NCBI GenBank assembly: GCA_003344405.1
Contig: NOWV01000026.1
Location: forward strand, 496,001-560,000
Length of the DNA: 64,000 nucleotides
Direction of reading: 5' to 3'
DNA from: Trichoplax sp. H2
Taxonomy: Eukaryota; Placozoa; Uniplacotomia; Trichoplacea
Part shown: positions 40,876 to 54,000 of the stretch, piece after piece
How positions within the stretch are numbered: the first letter of the stretch is position 1
How the letters are laid out: every line of letters begins with the position of its first letter
The notes under the pieces: model-generated
Databases searched by the model: none
What the model was told of the DNA's origin: nothing
The model's input: the letters and a program-made list of their open reading frames with translations, nothing else
Made by a program: the position numbers and the translations under genes

Positions 40876-43781
40876 ATGGAAAACCGAACAAACTCAGCAC
40901 AATGGATCATCCCATTTCTCTTCTTGGCTTGTTCGATTCAATTCGTATGCGGAAAACAATTCACAAGACAAGTGAGTCAATACCACAAATAACCTGATAG
41001 ACGAATACACTTAATTAATTAAACTGTATGCACACTGTACAGTACTGTATATTATACCAGTACAAACGTTGAATTACTCATACTTACTAGACGCGTATTT
41101 TGATATTGTCTTATTCAGCATAGTAGTGAACGTTGGCTAACCTTGAAATTAAAATATTTCAATTATTGGCCAGTTAATTCATCCTCGTTTCTCCTAGGAT
41201 AAAATAAACAGATATGGTAGAGAAGGATAATGTACAATTGGTTTGTTACTTCTCACCTTTGACAACTCATCATTCATACTGTACAGTAGACTGAGCAGTG
41301 ACAACCGATCTTTTGACCAATTTACTACTGTATTTGTTGATGTGCTGACTAGCTTACTTTTAAGCTAATAATCTCCTTTTGGGGCAGTTTTCATCATAGA
41401 CCATAAAAATATTGAACGTTTATGCTCGCCTATTCTGCATTTCAGTCTCATGCTCGACTAGACTCCGTTAACGTTAAGAAGAGAATCTTATACCATGCCA
41501 GTGCTACTTACAGTACAGCGCCTCACATTCGTATATGTTACAGTCTCTATATGATTTGAGTGTATAATATATATTTTTCGACAACGGACTTATTTTGTGT
41601 CCAATGTTAACTGTAGTAATGAAATTTGCTGAAAGTTGCACTCCTTATAAGACTGTTGTAATTCTATGATGCTGTGTAAAATACTCCTGTCAAATGCAGA
41701 TACTCCTATTGTGTAACTTACTCATATAAATAAATTCACACTGTAGATTAGCATGGAATACAATCCAGGTTGCCCTAAAGAAATTTGCTCAACATCGACT
41801 GGAAATACATCAATTAATTTGATACATGTCATGGCTAAAAATCCATATAATAATGGTCACGATATCCACTACGTATGGAGTACTATTGGTTCGCCTGCAG
41901 TATTAATCGCTTATACAGTCAAGTCGACTGAAATAAAAATTGATTGGGCCAAGTTCATTTCCGGTAAAGGTGTAAAGTAATACTTTGACATCGCAATTTC
42001 TATCATTGAGCATTTTGATTCATTATATATTTGTATTACGAAATAGTCTTCCTAAGCGAATTGCTCTACTTAAATGCTAAACTTTAGTTGAGCGTTTACT
42101 TTTAAGTTTTACATATTCAACTCTTTCCGTAGCGCAAACGCATGATCTCAACGTATCAGCAGCATAATTACTCCAATCGTAGACTGGGGCTTTGTAATCT
42201 TCTGTTCTACACATATTTTTAGATGTTTCATTCCTCTGCGATTTAAAATAACTGCAAAGTCTATGATATGGAATCTGTAATCTTGAATCACAATCTTATA
42301 CATTCTATCATTCTGCTATGATGCATGTTGCTATATCTTTCATTTTGGTAGATGGCACGCTTTTGAAAGATAGCGTTCACTTGCAAAGTGATAGTACAGC
42401 TAAATTAATGTCACTTAATATTCCTTATTGCAGACAATCCTGCGAACTCTATTACATTTGATCCGGAACCTTTCTACACTTCTGGCATGCAACTAACGCA
42501 CTTAATAGAATTTGTTGATGTTAATGATACAGCAAGATTGAATAGTAGTGCTGAGATACACATGTATCCATTTCATGATATGCTATGGGATAGTACATCT
42601 TGGGTTAATAGCGAAAAATCTGATGGAAGAGTAAATTTCACAACTGAATACGGAACAAACACAAATGGTAGCATTCTGCTCTCGGTGTGTGTAACTTTAT
42701 TAAATGTCTCATGAATTTGATGTAATGCAAGTACTATATATGAATCTATTATTTAAACGTGATAATTATTACTTAACATTTTTCTTTAACCGTAAGTATC
42801 CATTTTAGTTCTTCTTATTATAAAGGCTAATAATTTGTTTAAATGTTATAGTTTGACGCAGGGAAATCGAAAGAAAGAATCAGTCGCTTACCTTTTCTAA
42901 TGATCACCTCTAATTCATCAGCAGTTGATTTAGCTCTTCATAACCTGTCGACTATCAGCAATCATTCTCGTTTCGGGCTTGAAATGATGTTTGTTAATAG
43001 TTATACTCAGAAACCTAGTAAATTTAAAAGCTATCGTTCTATTGATGACGAATACTGCCCTGCTGTTTTTACAATGATTGATGTTAATTTATATGGAGAA
43101 GGTATTGGTTTTGAAGTTTAACATTGTTCTATAGTTCTTACAATTAAACTCCAATAAAGATGTTACTAGAATCAATTTCTTAAATATTTCTTCTAACAAT
43201 ATAGATGCTTCGAACGGTAGTTATTGCCAGTTCAGACCTGTCTGTTACGTCAATCCGCATCGGGCATTGAGTGGACAGAAAGAAGTACAGTATTACGAAT
43301 TCGTACAAGCATCGATCCTGCCGCATGGCATTTTAACCGCATTTTACGGAGAACAAGATATTAATATATACGGCATGAATATAACATTTGGTCAGAAGAA
43401 AGATGGATTTTACGTTGCTACCCAATTCACATCATGGTATTTTGCCATTGTACTCGATCTCATACGTATATTTTATGTAGTCAAGCTAGAGAATAGTTCA
43501 TTGTAACTTACGTGTAGATCTCTGTCGGACATAGAATATTAGGCAAAAATCGGGTATTGCTAATTATTAATGACAAGTATTTTTCGATTTACAGGACGAG
43601 TACGTTTGGTTTTGGAATACCGCCGGTTGAAAAATTATCACTAGCAATTATCATGATAATAAGTGTTGGCTTGGGAGCACCCGTAGTTCTACTAATCTTT
43701 GGTGGAATCGGAGTCTTTATAAAAGCTCGAAGGAAGCAGTATAGTCGTTTAGAAAGTGTAAAACAAGACATCATAACGTAA
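40876..43781 (+). CDS. GLMP: Glycosylated lysosomal membrane protein
   Basis: Type I lysosomal membrane glycoprotein (NCU-G1) that in mammals stabilises the transporter MFSD1. Exons: 40876-40971, 41747-41963, 42434-42684, 42852-43101, 43205-43436 and 43595-43781; 410 residues (human 406). The signal peptide is MENRTNSAQWIIPFLFLACS to about residue 25. The lumenal part has several N-glycosylation sequons and the family blocks HDIHYVWSTIGSPAVLIAYT, RFGLEMMFVNS, YRSIDDEYCPAVFTMID and LPHGILTAFYGEQDINIYGM. A membrane span follows GIPPVEKLS (LAIIMIISVGLGAPVVLLIF and on). The short basic tail contains YSRL, a YxxPhi lysosomal sorting signal. The exon 2 donor is ambiguous: 41963 (GTAAAG) or 41969 (GTGTAA) both keep frame and differ by two residues. 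Confidence 0.94.
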
Positions 43782-44524
43782 TGTTGGCAAGGCTTGGACA
43801 CAATTGTAGTAAGATTAACGATTGTAACTCTTGTGGATTTTTAAGTAGAGTAGCTTAATTATATATCAAAATTATATCAAGGCCAGGGCCGTCAAATAGC
43901 CAAATTATTTTCAATGTGTACTGAAAATTGTGATTGCATTATAAATTTTTGCAACTATGAAATTATTAAATAATGTTTTATTCAAATTTACTTAAATAGT
44001 CAAAGAAATTTATAGAAATTTCAGCTTTAGCTATAGGCAATCTTTATGATATATGTACATATTTATAGACTTGTCGAATAAGAAATCATAGCGAATTGCC
44101 ATATAAAACCGCTAATCGTGATTCTATATTTACAGTATTGCACGCAGGTTTAGAGGTATCTTAGGTTAATTACGTATACTTTTTGTAGCCTGTTATCATT
44201 TTTATCTTTACGATACTAATCTCAAAAATGTAATATCTCTGCGTAAAATGTAGTACTGAAAGGATCAATACGGTATCGCCGATGAAATATTGATTTTACG
44301 GGCAGTAAATTAGCTACCATCACTTCCGTTGATTGTACAGAAGCGAACCGTAAAAATAAAATAAAGGATTCGAGGCTAAACAGTCCAGACATTGTATAAG
44401 AACCAAGCTTCAAGTGTTCAGTATCTAAGACCAGACTTATTCTGCTTACTTACAAACCTAAGGAAATACAATATAATTTCATTGATGTATGATAAACACT
44501 TGATAGATAACTCATACAAGGGCC
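43782..44524. other. Intergenic between convergent GLMP and CDC73
   Basis: Shared 3' space of two convergent genes. An extra terminal CDC73 exon could lie here (see that entry). Nothing else was recognised. Confidence 0.45.
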
Positions 44525-47500
44525 TTACTTATCGAGAACTTCCCAAAATCTTAAAGCACAAGCACGATCTAAATGGCGTTTATGGCGGCTAATCTTTATG
44601 GCGAGATCCAGACAAAATATTAAATTACAGATCACATTGCTTTCAAATTAGAATAATTACTAATAGTAATCAACCTGTAATATATGCACGTCCCACTTCT
44701 GAATATTAGTGTCCATGCGGGAGTCTTCAAATTTCAGGTGAAAGCCCCTCACTATCAAATACGTAAATTAATTAAACACTGTTATAAAACTGAATTTAAA
44801 TCTTTATAATCGAAGATTGCAAGTATGAATTCACAAGCCTACCTTTCGCAAAGATATTCACAGGCGAGTTATCAGTCTGTAACCAAGGCCAACCCTTAAA
44901 TTGCCATGTAGGTCCTTGTACAAAAACTGCAACGACTCTTTCCCTAAATACGATGCAAAAAATAAAGTACTATGACAAAATACACTCCAGTTTTATCTAG
45001 TAAATTGTCTATTACCAATCGTTCTTTTGCAGCTTATTAACGTTGTCGATAACTTTAAATGGGATAGTTACAGAAGTATTCCCTAAATCCCTTTTACGCT
45101 GCACTAGCACTTCACTTTCACGATGCGCACCTTTTGCTTTCTTCTCGTCATTACTTATGAATCTTTAATTAAGTTTTGTAATAATAAAACATTGAACGAG
45201 AGGTTATCAATATTATACGGTAAATCTCAACACAGCAAAATGAGATCATACTAACTTGAACTCTTGTAGAAAATCTTTCACGTTAAGAAGTGTAATTGTA
45301 GATGTTGCAGTAGCAGGTACAATAATAATAGGCGTTCTCGATTCTACGGCATACACAGAAGCATGACAATCGAGTTAATTAGGAAGCCGCATTAAGTTTT
45401 TGTTTCAATTACCAGCAATTATCTTATTAGAAATCATTTACCTCTTTTTGTGTGTCCAGATTTAGGTTGATTAGCTAAACATTCGAAAAATATCATGATA
45501 TCAAGTCTCTTTTTAATAATACTGATTACGCCCATTAGTTATTACCTGAAAGGGGCTTGGCAACAGACACGGGCATTTCTTTCTGTGAATGGTCGGGCCT
45601 TCGCTTTGCTCCAGCTACGCCAGCCTATAAAGTACCAAAAGAATTAATCGATCATAAGGGTGACCAAGTCAATTAGAAGAAAAAAATATGTACTGTATGT
45701 AGCATACGTATATAAAACAAATATGAACCTACCGTTACAGATTGAAAGTTCATTCCACGATATGTACCCATGGTATCGATTTTAAAACCTTCCGTTTCTG
45801 TACGAGCAATTTTATATATTCATTAGATAGCTCGTTTGGGCAATTCCATATTAATAAATTTTTGAGTTGTTTGTAAGTTCTTACCTTCTTTCCCAGCAAA
45901 TCTTTCCTGATCGTAACGACTGTATGGTATAGGAGCAACAGATTTCTTTGGAGGAGGCTCCTACAAAGTCAAAAGATGATTTGAATAATTCTGGTCTTAG
46001 TAAACAAATTACTTTCACATTGTTTCGGTAATTTCTTTCGTAGCTACCGTAGGAGGTGGTGTTTTGTGATTATGATTAAGATTACGTCCTTGTTCCCTTA
46101 ATTGTATGTTAGTTATGACGTCCAGAATATTTGTGAATGACTAAGACAAACAGAGAGAATCAATCAGTACATTAAATTTCGATATAGCAAATTTATAAAA
46201 ATGACTCGTGTGAAAATCGAAAAGCAGCTTACCTTTTTAGCTGATCGCATAACCGTTTCACGGGTTCTAACTACTTTTTCTTTGCTAATAATATCTTTGC
46301 TAACATCTACCTCTGCATCAGCGAAACTTCTTTGTTCCTGTAAAAAGTATCTTTATTGAACTCGAGTATAATAAATCATTAAAATTTAGTATTGATTTCT
46401 TTACTATTTCTGTTATTGTGTCATCCTTAATAGTTTCACGCTTGTGAGCAATTCTTTTAGCTTTAAGAGCAGCAATCTTTTCCGCAGATATTCTTTCACT
46501 CAATGGTCTATATGTATACCAAATGAAGATTCATTAAGATAGATGAGATAAATAACAGCCATAAGTAATGCATATTAAAACATCGGTAGTACCGAAGTTG
46601 ATTCGTTGTTACTACTTTATCTTTAACATTTGCCTCCAAGCGAGACTCAAGACGATTCTATAATATCAGAAGTATTGCTATTAGTTAATAGTAAAATACC
46701 CAAATACACATGATCCCTGCATGCAGTAAAAATTAAATCAATCGCAGCTTCATGGTAAAATAATAATGCTAAAGGATTGATATCAATAATCATATTTAAT
46801 TCATACTATAGTATAATAATAATTAGAATATAAGTATTGGAAGATTAATTTTAGACCTTATCTACTTTAACATCTTCGTCAGTCTTCACACGCTTTAAAG
46901 TGTCTGAGTTGGTTCCTTCGTCTACAGATCGCTTAACTTAAAAATTGATATTAAATAGCCAGTTCAGTATTATATCATAAAAGAAAAGGAATCAATTAAA
47001 TACATGACATGGCTGTTATAAATCAGGACTATGCTTGCAATATAACTACCTTGAGGCAAGGGAGCAGCTGGAACGACATGTTGCTGGCCAAGTTCTAAAG
47101 GAGCACTTTTATCTATGCTAGCAGATACAGATGTCTCACCATTCAGGTATGCAAGCAAATCCTACAGACAATATTTAAAAATTTTGAGATAGTGATGGCA
47201 ATTTAACAAGTCAGGAGTTATATAGCAAGGGCCAGTAATGAAAGAAAATCTATCAGTAAGTATATGTAATCATAAGTATAGCAACAAAGTTGTGCAACCT
47301 ACTTTTCTATCGGGACGGGAAACAAGTGGTATTCCAGCAGCCTGTAAATAATGCGAGGTTAAGATTGAAAATACTGTAGGCAATCGATATATTACATTGC
47401 ATGTAAGAATAAAGTAAAACTTGAGAAATTTTGTTATAGAAACAGTATAGTACCTATGGGTATAACATAGCGAAGAATACTGCATGCATGAGCAATAACG

Positions 47501-48374
47501 TAATTACAATAATTTAAAATTTAGTCGGAGTGGGGTTCCAGAAGACTACTGTAATATAAAATTTAACCCTCATCAAGCAAAGCAACACTGCTAGCATTAA
47601 CTCATTAGCCCTCTAACATATCAACCAAATTTCAATCATTGTCTATATGCAATATTCAAGTTGCATAAGTAGCACAGAATAGTAGCTAGTATAGCTCCAG
47701 TAGCAGGCTAGAGCAAAAGCATAGTACAAAATTGAATTTCTAACGGCCGGAGCGAACTTCTGTTCAATGACTTTTTGTTCATGGAATTTCATCATGTTCA
47801 CATTCTAACATTAGCATATGACTATAATCTACTAGCTATAATGTTACTGAAAAACTTTTAGAGATCAAAATGATATCAACTGCAAAATAGGCCATACTCA
47901 CAATTGCTTTCTGAGCGTACACTGAATGACTTATGTCGACGTTTTTGAGTAGAAACACCAGGGAGGCCAAGGTGTAGTATTCCTTCGTTGCACCATCACG
48001 GCCAGTACTAACACATTGGATGCAAAGTTAGCCATTAGTAATCACCATTGTAAAAAATAAATCATTATGAATCAAGCTTAAGTTAATGAAATGATAACAC
48101 AGGAAGTGTTTAGGCTGTAGAGCATAAATTTCAACGGTAGCAACTCTATTTGCAGACGTCAACCCGTCTTAATTGAATATAGCAAACTATTTTAAGTGTA
48201 TTTAATTGAACTCAATATCATTCTGGAGTGCTATCGTGATTACCCATATTTTAAATAATTGGTATTTGTGAATTTTGACCAAGAATAGTCACCAAATATA
48301 ATTCTTTCATCAGTTTCAATGACATCTTTCTTTTCAATATTGTACAGCCGCAAAAAGGACAAGCAGTCCGCCAT
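44525..48374 (-). CDS. CDC73: Parafibromin, Paf1 complex subunit
   Basis: Subunit of the Paf1 complex, which travels with RNA polymerase II. Eighteen exons: 48244-48374, 47902-48007, 47303-47341, 47050-47161, 46857-46936, 46593-46657, 46405-46507, 46233-46337, 46048-46140, 45885-45960, 45733-45797, 45546-45624, 45442-45474, 45256-45343, 45016-45162, 44843-44943, 44675-44751 and 44525-44593; 522 residues (human 531). Landmarks are [99 protein letters not shown] and the C-terminal Ras-like domain [19 protein letters not shown] with [19 protein letters not shown]. The C-terminus stops about ten residues early, at a TAA that overlaps a good donor (AA/GTAAGG), so a further small exon is possible. 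Confidence 0.95.
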
Positions 48375-48441
48375 AATGGAGTTCAACTGGCGTGTGTAAA
48401 GCGCGATCAACTGGATAAAAGAATCTGGAGGTCCTTTCCAT

Positions 48442-48600
48442 CAGTACAGAACAGTACGGTACTGTACCAGTCTGCTGCTGTACTGTACTGTACCGGCATG
48501 GACCACTAGAAGTATACTGTAGAGTGACTGTACGGTAGCGTACAGTGTACAGTATATTTCTAGTGGTCCAGTACAGTGCATAGTGCACAGTGACTTCTCA
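48442..48600. repeat. GTAC palindrome cluster upstream of CDC73, with long hairpin
   Basis: Overlapping GTACTGTAC and GTACGGTAC words beginning about 70 bp upstream of the CDC73 start. Inside it, GGACCACTAGAAGTATACTG (48500 on) pairs with CAGTATATTTCTAGTGGTCC (ending 48569). One mismatch falls in 22 bp, and the stem is extended by CTGTAC/GTACAG inside and TGTACT/AGTACA outside. Confidence 0.88.
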
Positions 48601-48920
48601 CTCCAAATGCACTACACTACTGCTAATAACTGATACTGCTACCATTTGTGTAGTGGGTTTCCGCTTATCGTACAGTACGCGGTCTTTTTCTGATGACAAA
48701 AATTGAAATTGGCTGCTTTTTCAACAAATTATATATCAATCGATAGTAAAAGAGTTGAATTACACCATTCCTCATGAAGATTCTCGTACAATGTCTAATT
48801 TTCTTCATAACTATTGAATTAAAAATAGTAGCAGTCGCCTCGATGCAACAAAAACAGAAATCCTCTACTGTAATGTGTAGCAGACTGCTACAAACATGCG
48901 TAGCGTATTTTCCCCTCAGT

Positions 48921-48988
48921 ATTACAGTACTGTAGAGTGTACACTGTACAGTACAGTACTGTACTGTACTGTACTGTCTGTCTGTACA
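48921..48988. repeat. GTACTGTACAGTAC cluster further upstream of CDC73
   Basis: Run of overlapping palindromic words, ending in TGTACTGTACTGTACTGTCT followed by GTCTG, about 550 bp upstream of the CDC73 start codon. Confidence 0.85.
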
Positions 48989-49360
48989 TACCTGGACTCC
49001 TGGAGCCAAACCGGACAGACTCTTCGGATAGACGGACTTTGCATACTAGATGCAACTGAAAATGTCGGAAAACAGTTACTTAGTAGTTAGTACGGATCTT
49101 CCGTGCCTGTTTTCTAAATCACTCCTATTAATTTAAATAACATTGACGATCTAAAGCTACTGCTTCCAAGCAGAGTTTAGTAACAGGCAATAAAATACAA
49201 TACAAAATTGCTTAATTTAGAAAAAATCAGTCAATTCAGAATCGACTGTTTGTATACTAAAGTACTGTTATAATGAAATGTTTTAACACAATTTATTGAC
49301 CATAGTTGGCTAAATGTCTGTCCGTCCAAGATTGTGTCCAGTCCAGGTATTTTTCTAGTA

Positions 49361-49430
49361 GTGCATGACTGTACACTGTACAGACTTGTACAGTACCGTA
49401 AATACAACAGTGTTATACAGTACAATTTCC
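49361..49430. repeat. GTAC palindrome group between CDC73 and STKLD1
   Basis: CTGTACACTGTACAGACTTG, TACAGTACCGTAAATAC and TATACAGTAC. These are weaker relatives of the main clusters. Confidence 0.65.
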
Positions 49431-51065
49431 TTCCTATTCACTCAGAAATCCAAAGTGAATTCAGCTCGCCGAATCCTACTCCAATCCGAAATCCACTGTC
49501 TACATTTCCTCAAATCCCACTCCAATCGGAGTATACTACTGTCATTACTGTAGTTTGTAACAACAACATATACTATAGGTCACTGCCCTAAACTAGCTAT
49601 GACAGTCTATTAAGCATTGCGTTGAGTATTCGAGTAGAAACCGGCCATGCTCTTCGTTTTGCTACTCTTTGATGAAAAAGTTTTACCCTACAAGCATGCT
49701 GATCGTAGAGCCTTTTTTACTATCTATTAACAATCATCTACTAGTATTACAATGAGCATACTATACATCACTGAAACGGCTATATGATTCATTGTACATG
49801 CACCAGGTAAAAGCGCTTATGGTTATGATGCAATGAATGAATCAATCAATCATATGAGCTGTTGCGACGGTGGGCTACAACCTTGTCAAAATATCATTTC
49901 GCTTCGTTACTAAAACTCAATAATTTGATATATAATTGTTATTTCTGTGTTTACCTGATTCTAAAAATAACAAACTTTCAATAATACGATGCTTGTGTAG
50001 GTCTAAATGTCCCTAAAATACTGCAATGCGATGTGTACGATCTTCGTACATTGCCCTTAACATAAAATACTGTCATACTGCCAATGCACTGAGTACAATC
50101 TAGTCTGGGCATAGTTCGGATTAATACTACTGTAGAACGAGTTACGCACAAGATTTGTATCAAACTTAACCTATTTATTGATCCTACTGTAAAATTGCAA
50201 AAAGCATTTAGCAGCAGTAAATAAGAAGGAAAAAACTATAATAATTAATAGATAAATATGAGGTAGGCGGTGAGTGATAGCACGGAGTATAAAGTATATA
50301 GCATAAAGCTAAGCGAAAATAACTTGAACACATTAAAACTCATAGTAAACATTTGCTACATAATTATCACGTTAGCGTATTAAAAGATAGATATGTTCGA
50401 AATCGTATTAACAAAGCATGATTATAAACAAGTGTGTAATTGTTGATGATATTAATATACTAATGCATCTACGAACGACGAAAGTAATTTGCTATATTAA
50501 CCTTAATATTTTAAATGCAATCAACGATGACAACTGCTGCAATTCTATTATAGAATTGTATAGGAATATTACCAGAAAATACAATAGCGAAAAGTTATAA
50601 CTACAGGAGAGAATAGAATTTTACTAGGTAACTTGTTGTACGCGTATACTTGTAATTTTATGATGATGAGTGATAACTTTGCTTATGATCAACCTTGTTC
50701 TATGATGAATATTGTATCGGATTATAAAAATAACTTTAAGAGATTGAGTAAAATTGAAACAATCATGGTGGATATGCAATAATTAACAGAAGGAACTCTA
50801 TAATTCTGTTGCATTAATTTAGTACCTTAATCAGATTAGTACAATGTTACATTCCATTAAGAAAATATGTAATTTTAATTTATTCGATAGGCAATTGGAC
50901 AAGGGTAACCACAAAATTTCTGGAGATATTCTCATCGCAACGGTAGCATCTACAAAGCAGGGTGATATAGTATTTATTGAATGAATACTCGTATGCTTGC
51001 GTAAATTTGATGACATTTTTCCTGCGATACGATCTACATTACTTTTTGAAAGATCGTCCTCCATA
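49431..51065. other. Intergenic stretch downstream of the STKLD1-like gene
   Basis: AT-rich sequence between the CDC73 upstream region and the STKLD1-like stop, on whose 3' side it lies. No exon, tRNA or repeat was recognised. Confidence 0.45.
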
Positions 51066-54000
51066 TTATTGTTGCAGCTTGTCTAATGCTTGATTACAGA
51101 CTTTTAACACATGCTTTACAAAAATAAAGAGTACGTTTCTATCAGTAACAATCCCTTTTCAGTATTTAATACCGCAAGTAGGAACTATATTACGTGAGTA
51201 TAAATAATCGTCCAATCTCTAACATACCATATTATCACCAAAATCTTGAGCTGCTTGTCGAAGAACATCTACTACCTTTAATGATCCCATCTCTTCTATT
51301 CCTTCATCTATGCAGTGAAAATGTTAGACAAGAATTATTGAGATAGAACAATCAATTATTCTTTGGCTTATAACATCAATTAAAGACAATTACTGTAGCG
51401 GGGATTTTGAAATACTCGATATCTTTTCATACATACCATATTCAGCGAGTTCAGAAAATAATAAGAAGATATTTTCTGCGACTTCAGCGTTTTTCGCATT
51501 ATTTCTGATGTAATATGATAATTGATATTTTGTTATGAAACAACTAGAATTAATACTGGAATCTTAAATTTTCAATGCGTAATTTGCTAACAATTACTCA
51601 TTACTAAGATAATATTTCTGTAACAACACCACAATAAGCCCTACTTATATGCTGAAATGATGATTGGAACTCCGGAGACACCATTACTATTAATTACTTG
51701 CATTGCAGATGATTCTATGTAGAATACAATATTCAACCAGAAGATAAATTTAATCACCGAATCCCATTTAAAGTCCGTGCTGACATTGAATAACTTTAAT
51801 TCTCATATTATACAAATTTATACAATTACCATCAACTTCTGTCAAACTTGCCAATAACAAGCAACCACTCTTTACAACTCGTGGTTCCTGGATATAGCGA
51901 AAATAATTGTAGACTGTTAGTAACGATACTTAACTTGAAAATCGTTCAAATCAGACGTATTATGTAAAATTAACGTTTCAATTTCTTGTATCAAATATTT
52001 ATAGTATAGATAAACTACAGGAGTAAACGATATAGTGCCGAAACCTTTTCATTATTTTTTATCGCATTAACAACAGCAGCAATGGTCCCAGACTTAGATA
52101 GTTCATCCACATTCTCTTCTACATTGTAAATTGCGAATATGGACAAAAATGGCTTAGAAAAAAATGTCAACTTTGAAGTTTAATTATTACGCAGCTCTTA
52201 AAAGTTGAATATCTGTGTTTATGATAAAAAATTGCAGTATGATTATCTATCGCTTATGTGAATACCTTCCATGGATAAAGACCATAACGCAGAGCAGGAA
52301 GATTCAATTACTTCAACTGAATCTTGATGATTTTCAAGCGCTCGATAAACGTCTTCTAAACCTTTCTCTTCAGTTACGATCTTAGCATTGTTTTCTGTAG
52401 ACATGATTATTAATCGCATTGATAAATACTGATATTATAGAATATTTTAATTCCAAATTAAACAATCTTTCGATAGTAGTTCTACGCGTATATTTACCAT
52501 ATCATAGTGTACATAAATCATTACTATCATAAATAATTAATATCTGCATTTAAGCTTTACCATTTGCTGCTAGACTCCATAAAGCGCTACAGCAGTTTGA
52601 AATAATTGTAGTATCATTTGGGAAAGCTCGTAAGGAAGCTAAAATATCTTGTACACCTCCAGAGTTACCGATAACTGCGGCAGCATTTTCTAATTAAATG
52701 ATTACATTAAGATCTTGAATTTTTTATATTATTATAAGGTTATAAATCATAAGACAACAACATATGTCTAAGTTTTAATATATCTAATGCTAACCATCTG
52801 CAGACAGTGCTGCAATGACAGCTCCCGCAACGCTTTGTAATTCAGCTGAACCAGCATGTGACTATAGGAATGAGATAATTGAAGTAAATCCGGTATTGCA
52901 TTAGCTTAGTATTCGCACTACAGTTCCATGCTTAATCCGATATAATACAATATCTTATGATGTGTGTAGGTGTTATGCTAATTATGAAAAATATAAATTA
53001 CCCTCATGGCTAATGTGACTGGTTGTATTAGCTCACTGCTATACATAATATCGTTTTCTTCCGCTGTAATTTAAAAGAAAAATCATTATAATCCAATTTC
53101 TTGCCTTTATAATTAAAACATCTACTGGATTATACTGTAATATATCCGTTATATTACATAACTGTTACATCAACTGTAGCCGCAGTAGATTCGATACTAA
53201 TTTACTACTATACTTTTAGATTACAATAGAATAATTTGAAACTATTATCTTTAATATAACAAAATAAAAAATATTAGAATAGGGGTAAGTATGATGAATA
53301 AAGAAGTACGGATTAGTAATTAATCTATGCTATTGCTCAGTGTCCTATACTTTAATAATAAATTGCTTTTATTTAATATTGTAATAAGAAGTATTTTGTG
53401 AGATATTGCTACATATTATTGATACTACGGTACACTATTGTATTTTATATGTTACTTGGAAGTACTATAATAGTTGTACATCAGATATTAAAACTGGAGA
53501 GAATAAAAGAAACGGATACTTATTGAGACTCAAATACGTATATATGACTATTAACAATAATAATATAGTAATTCATAATGCTTGCTGCAATTACATGCAA
53601 TTTCTGTAAGATATATAACATTGGAATATTTACCTGAAACAATAAGATGCGAAAAAATTTTTGCTGAAACAATTTGTATTTCGTTATTTCCTATATGATT
53701 TTTCATTGCCTTGATAATTATCCTTTTTCCAGCATCGTTTAAACCCATAGCATCTATTTTAGATGATCAGCAATTACATTAATAATTATAGTATGATTCT
53801 ATCACTACGATTTTTATTATGATGCATTAAATGTGCGGGATATCTAATTTTATATCAAGCTTTATACAGCGAAGTACTTACCTTCATTTCTAAGCATATT
53901 GTGGATATATTTAAGAGCCTCCAACTAATTGATAAAACGATAATCATTAATTTCAGTTTCTAAATCATCTTCTGATGTATAAGTTCAAGTCGATATCGTA

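Noticed and set aside
53925-53985. Apparent in-frame stop upstream of the LEALKYIHN exon of the STKLD1-like gene, suggesting a broken gene
   Set aside because: Reading from an acceptor near 53968 runs into a TAG just before the exon. Using instead the 38-nt exon at 54020-54057 enters in phase 1 and leaves in phase 0, which restores an open frame, so the gene is not broken.
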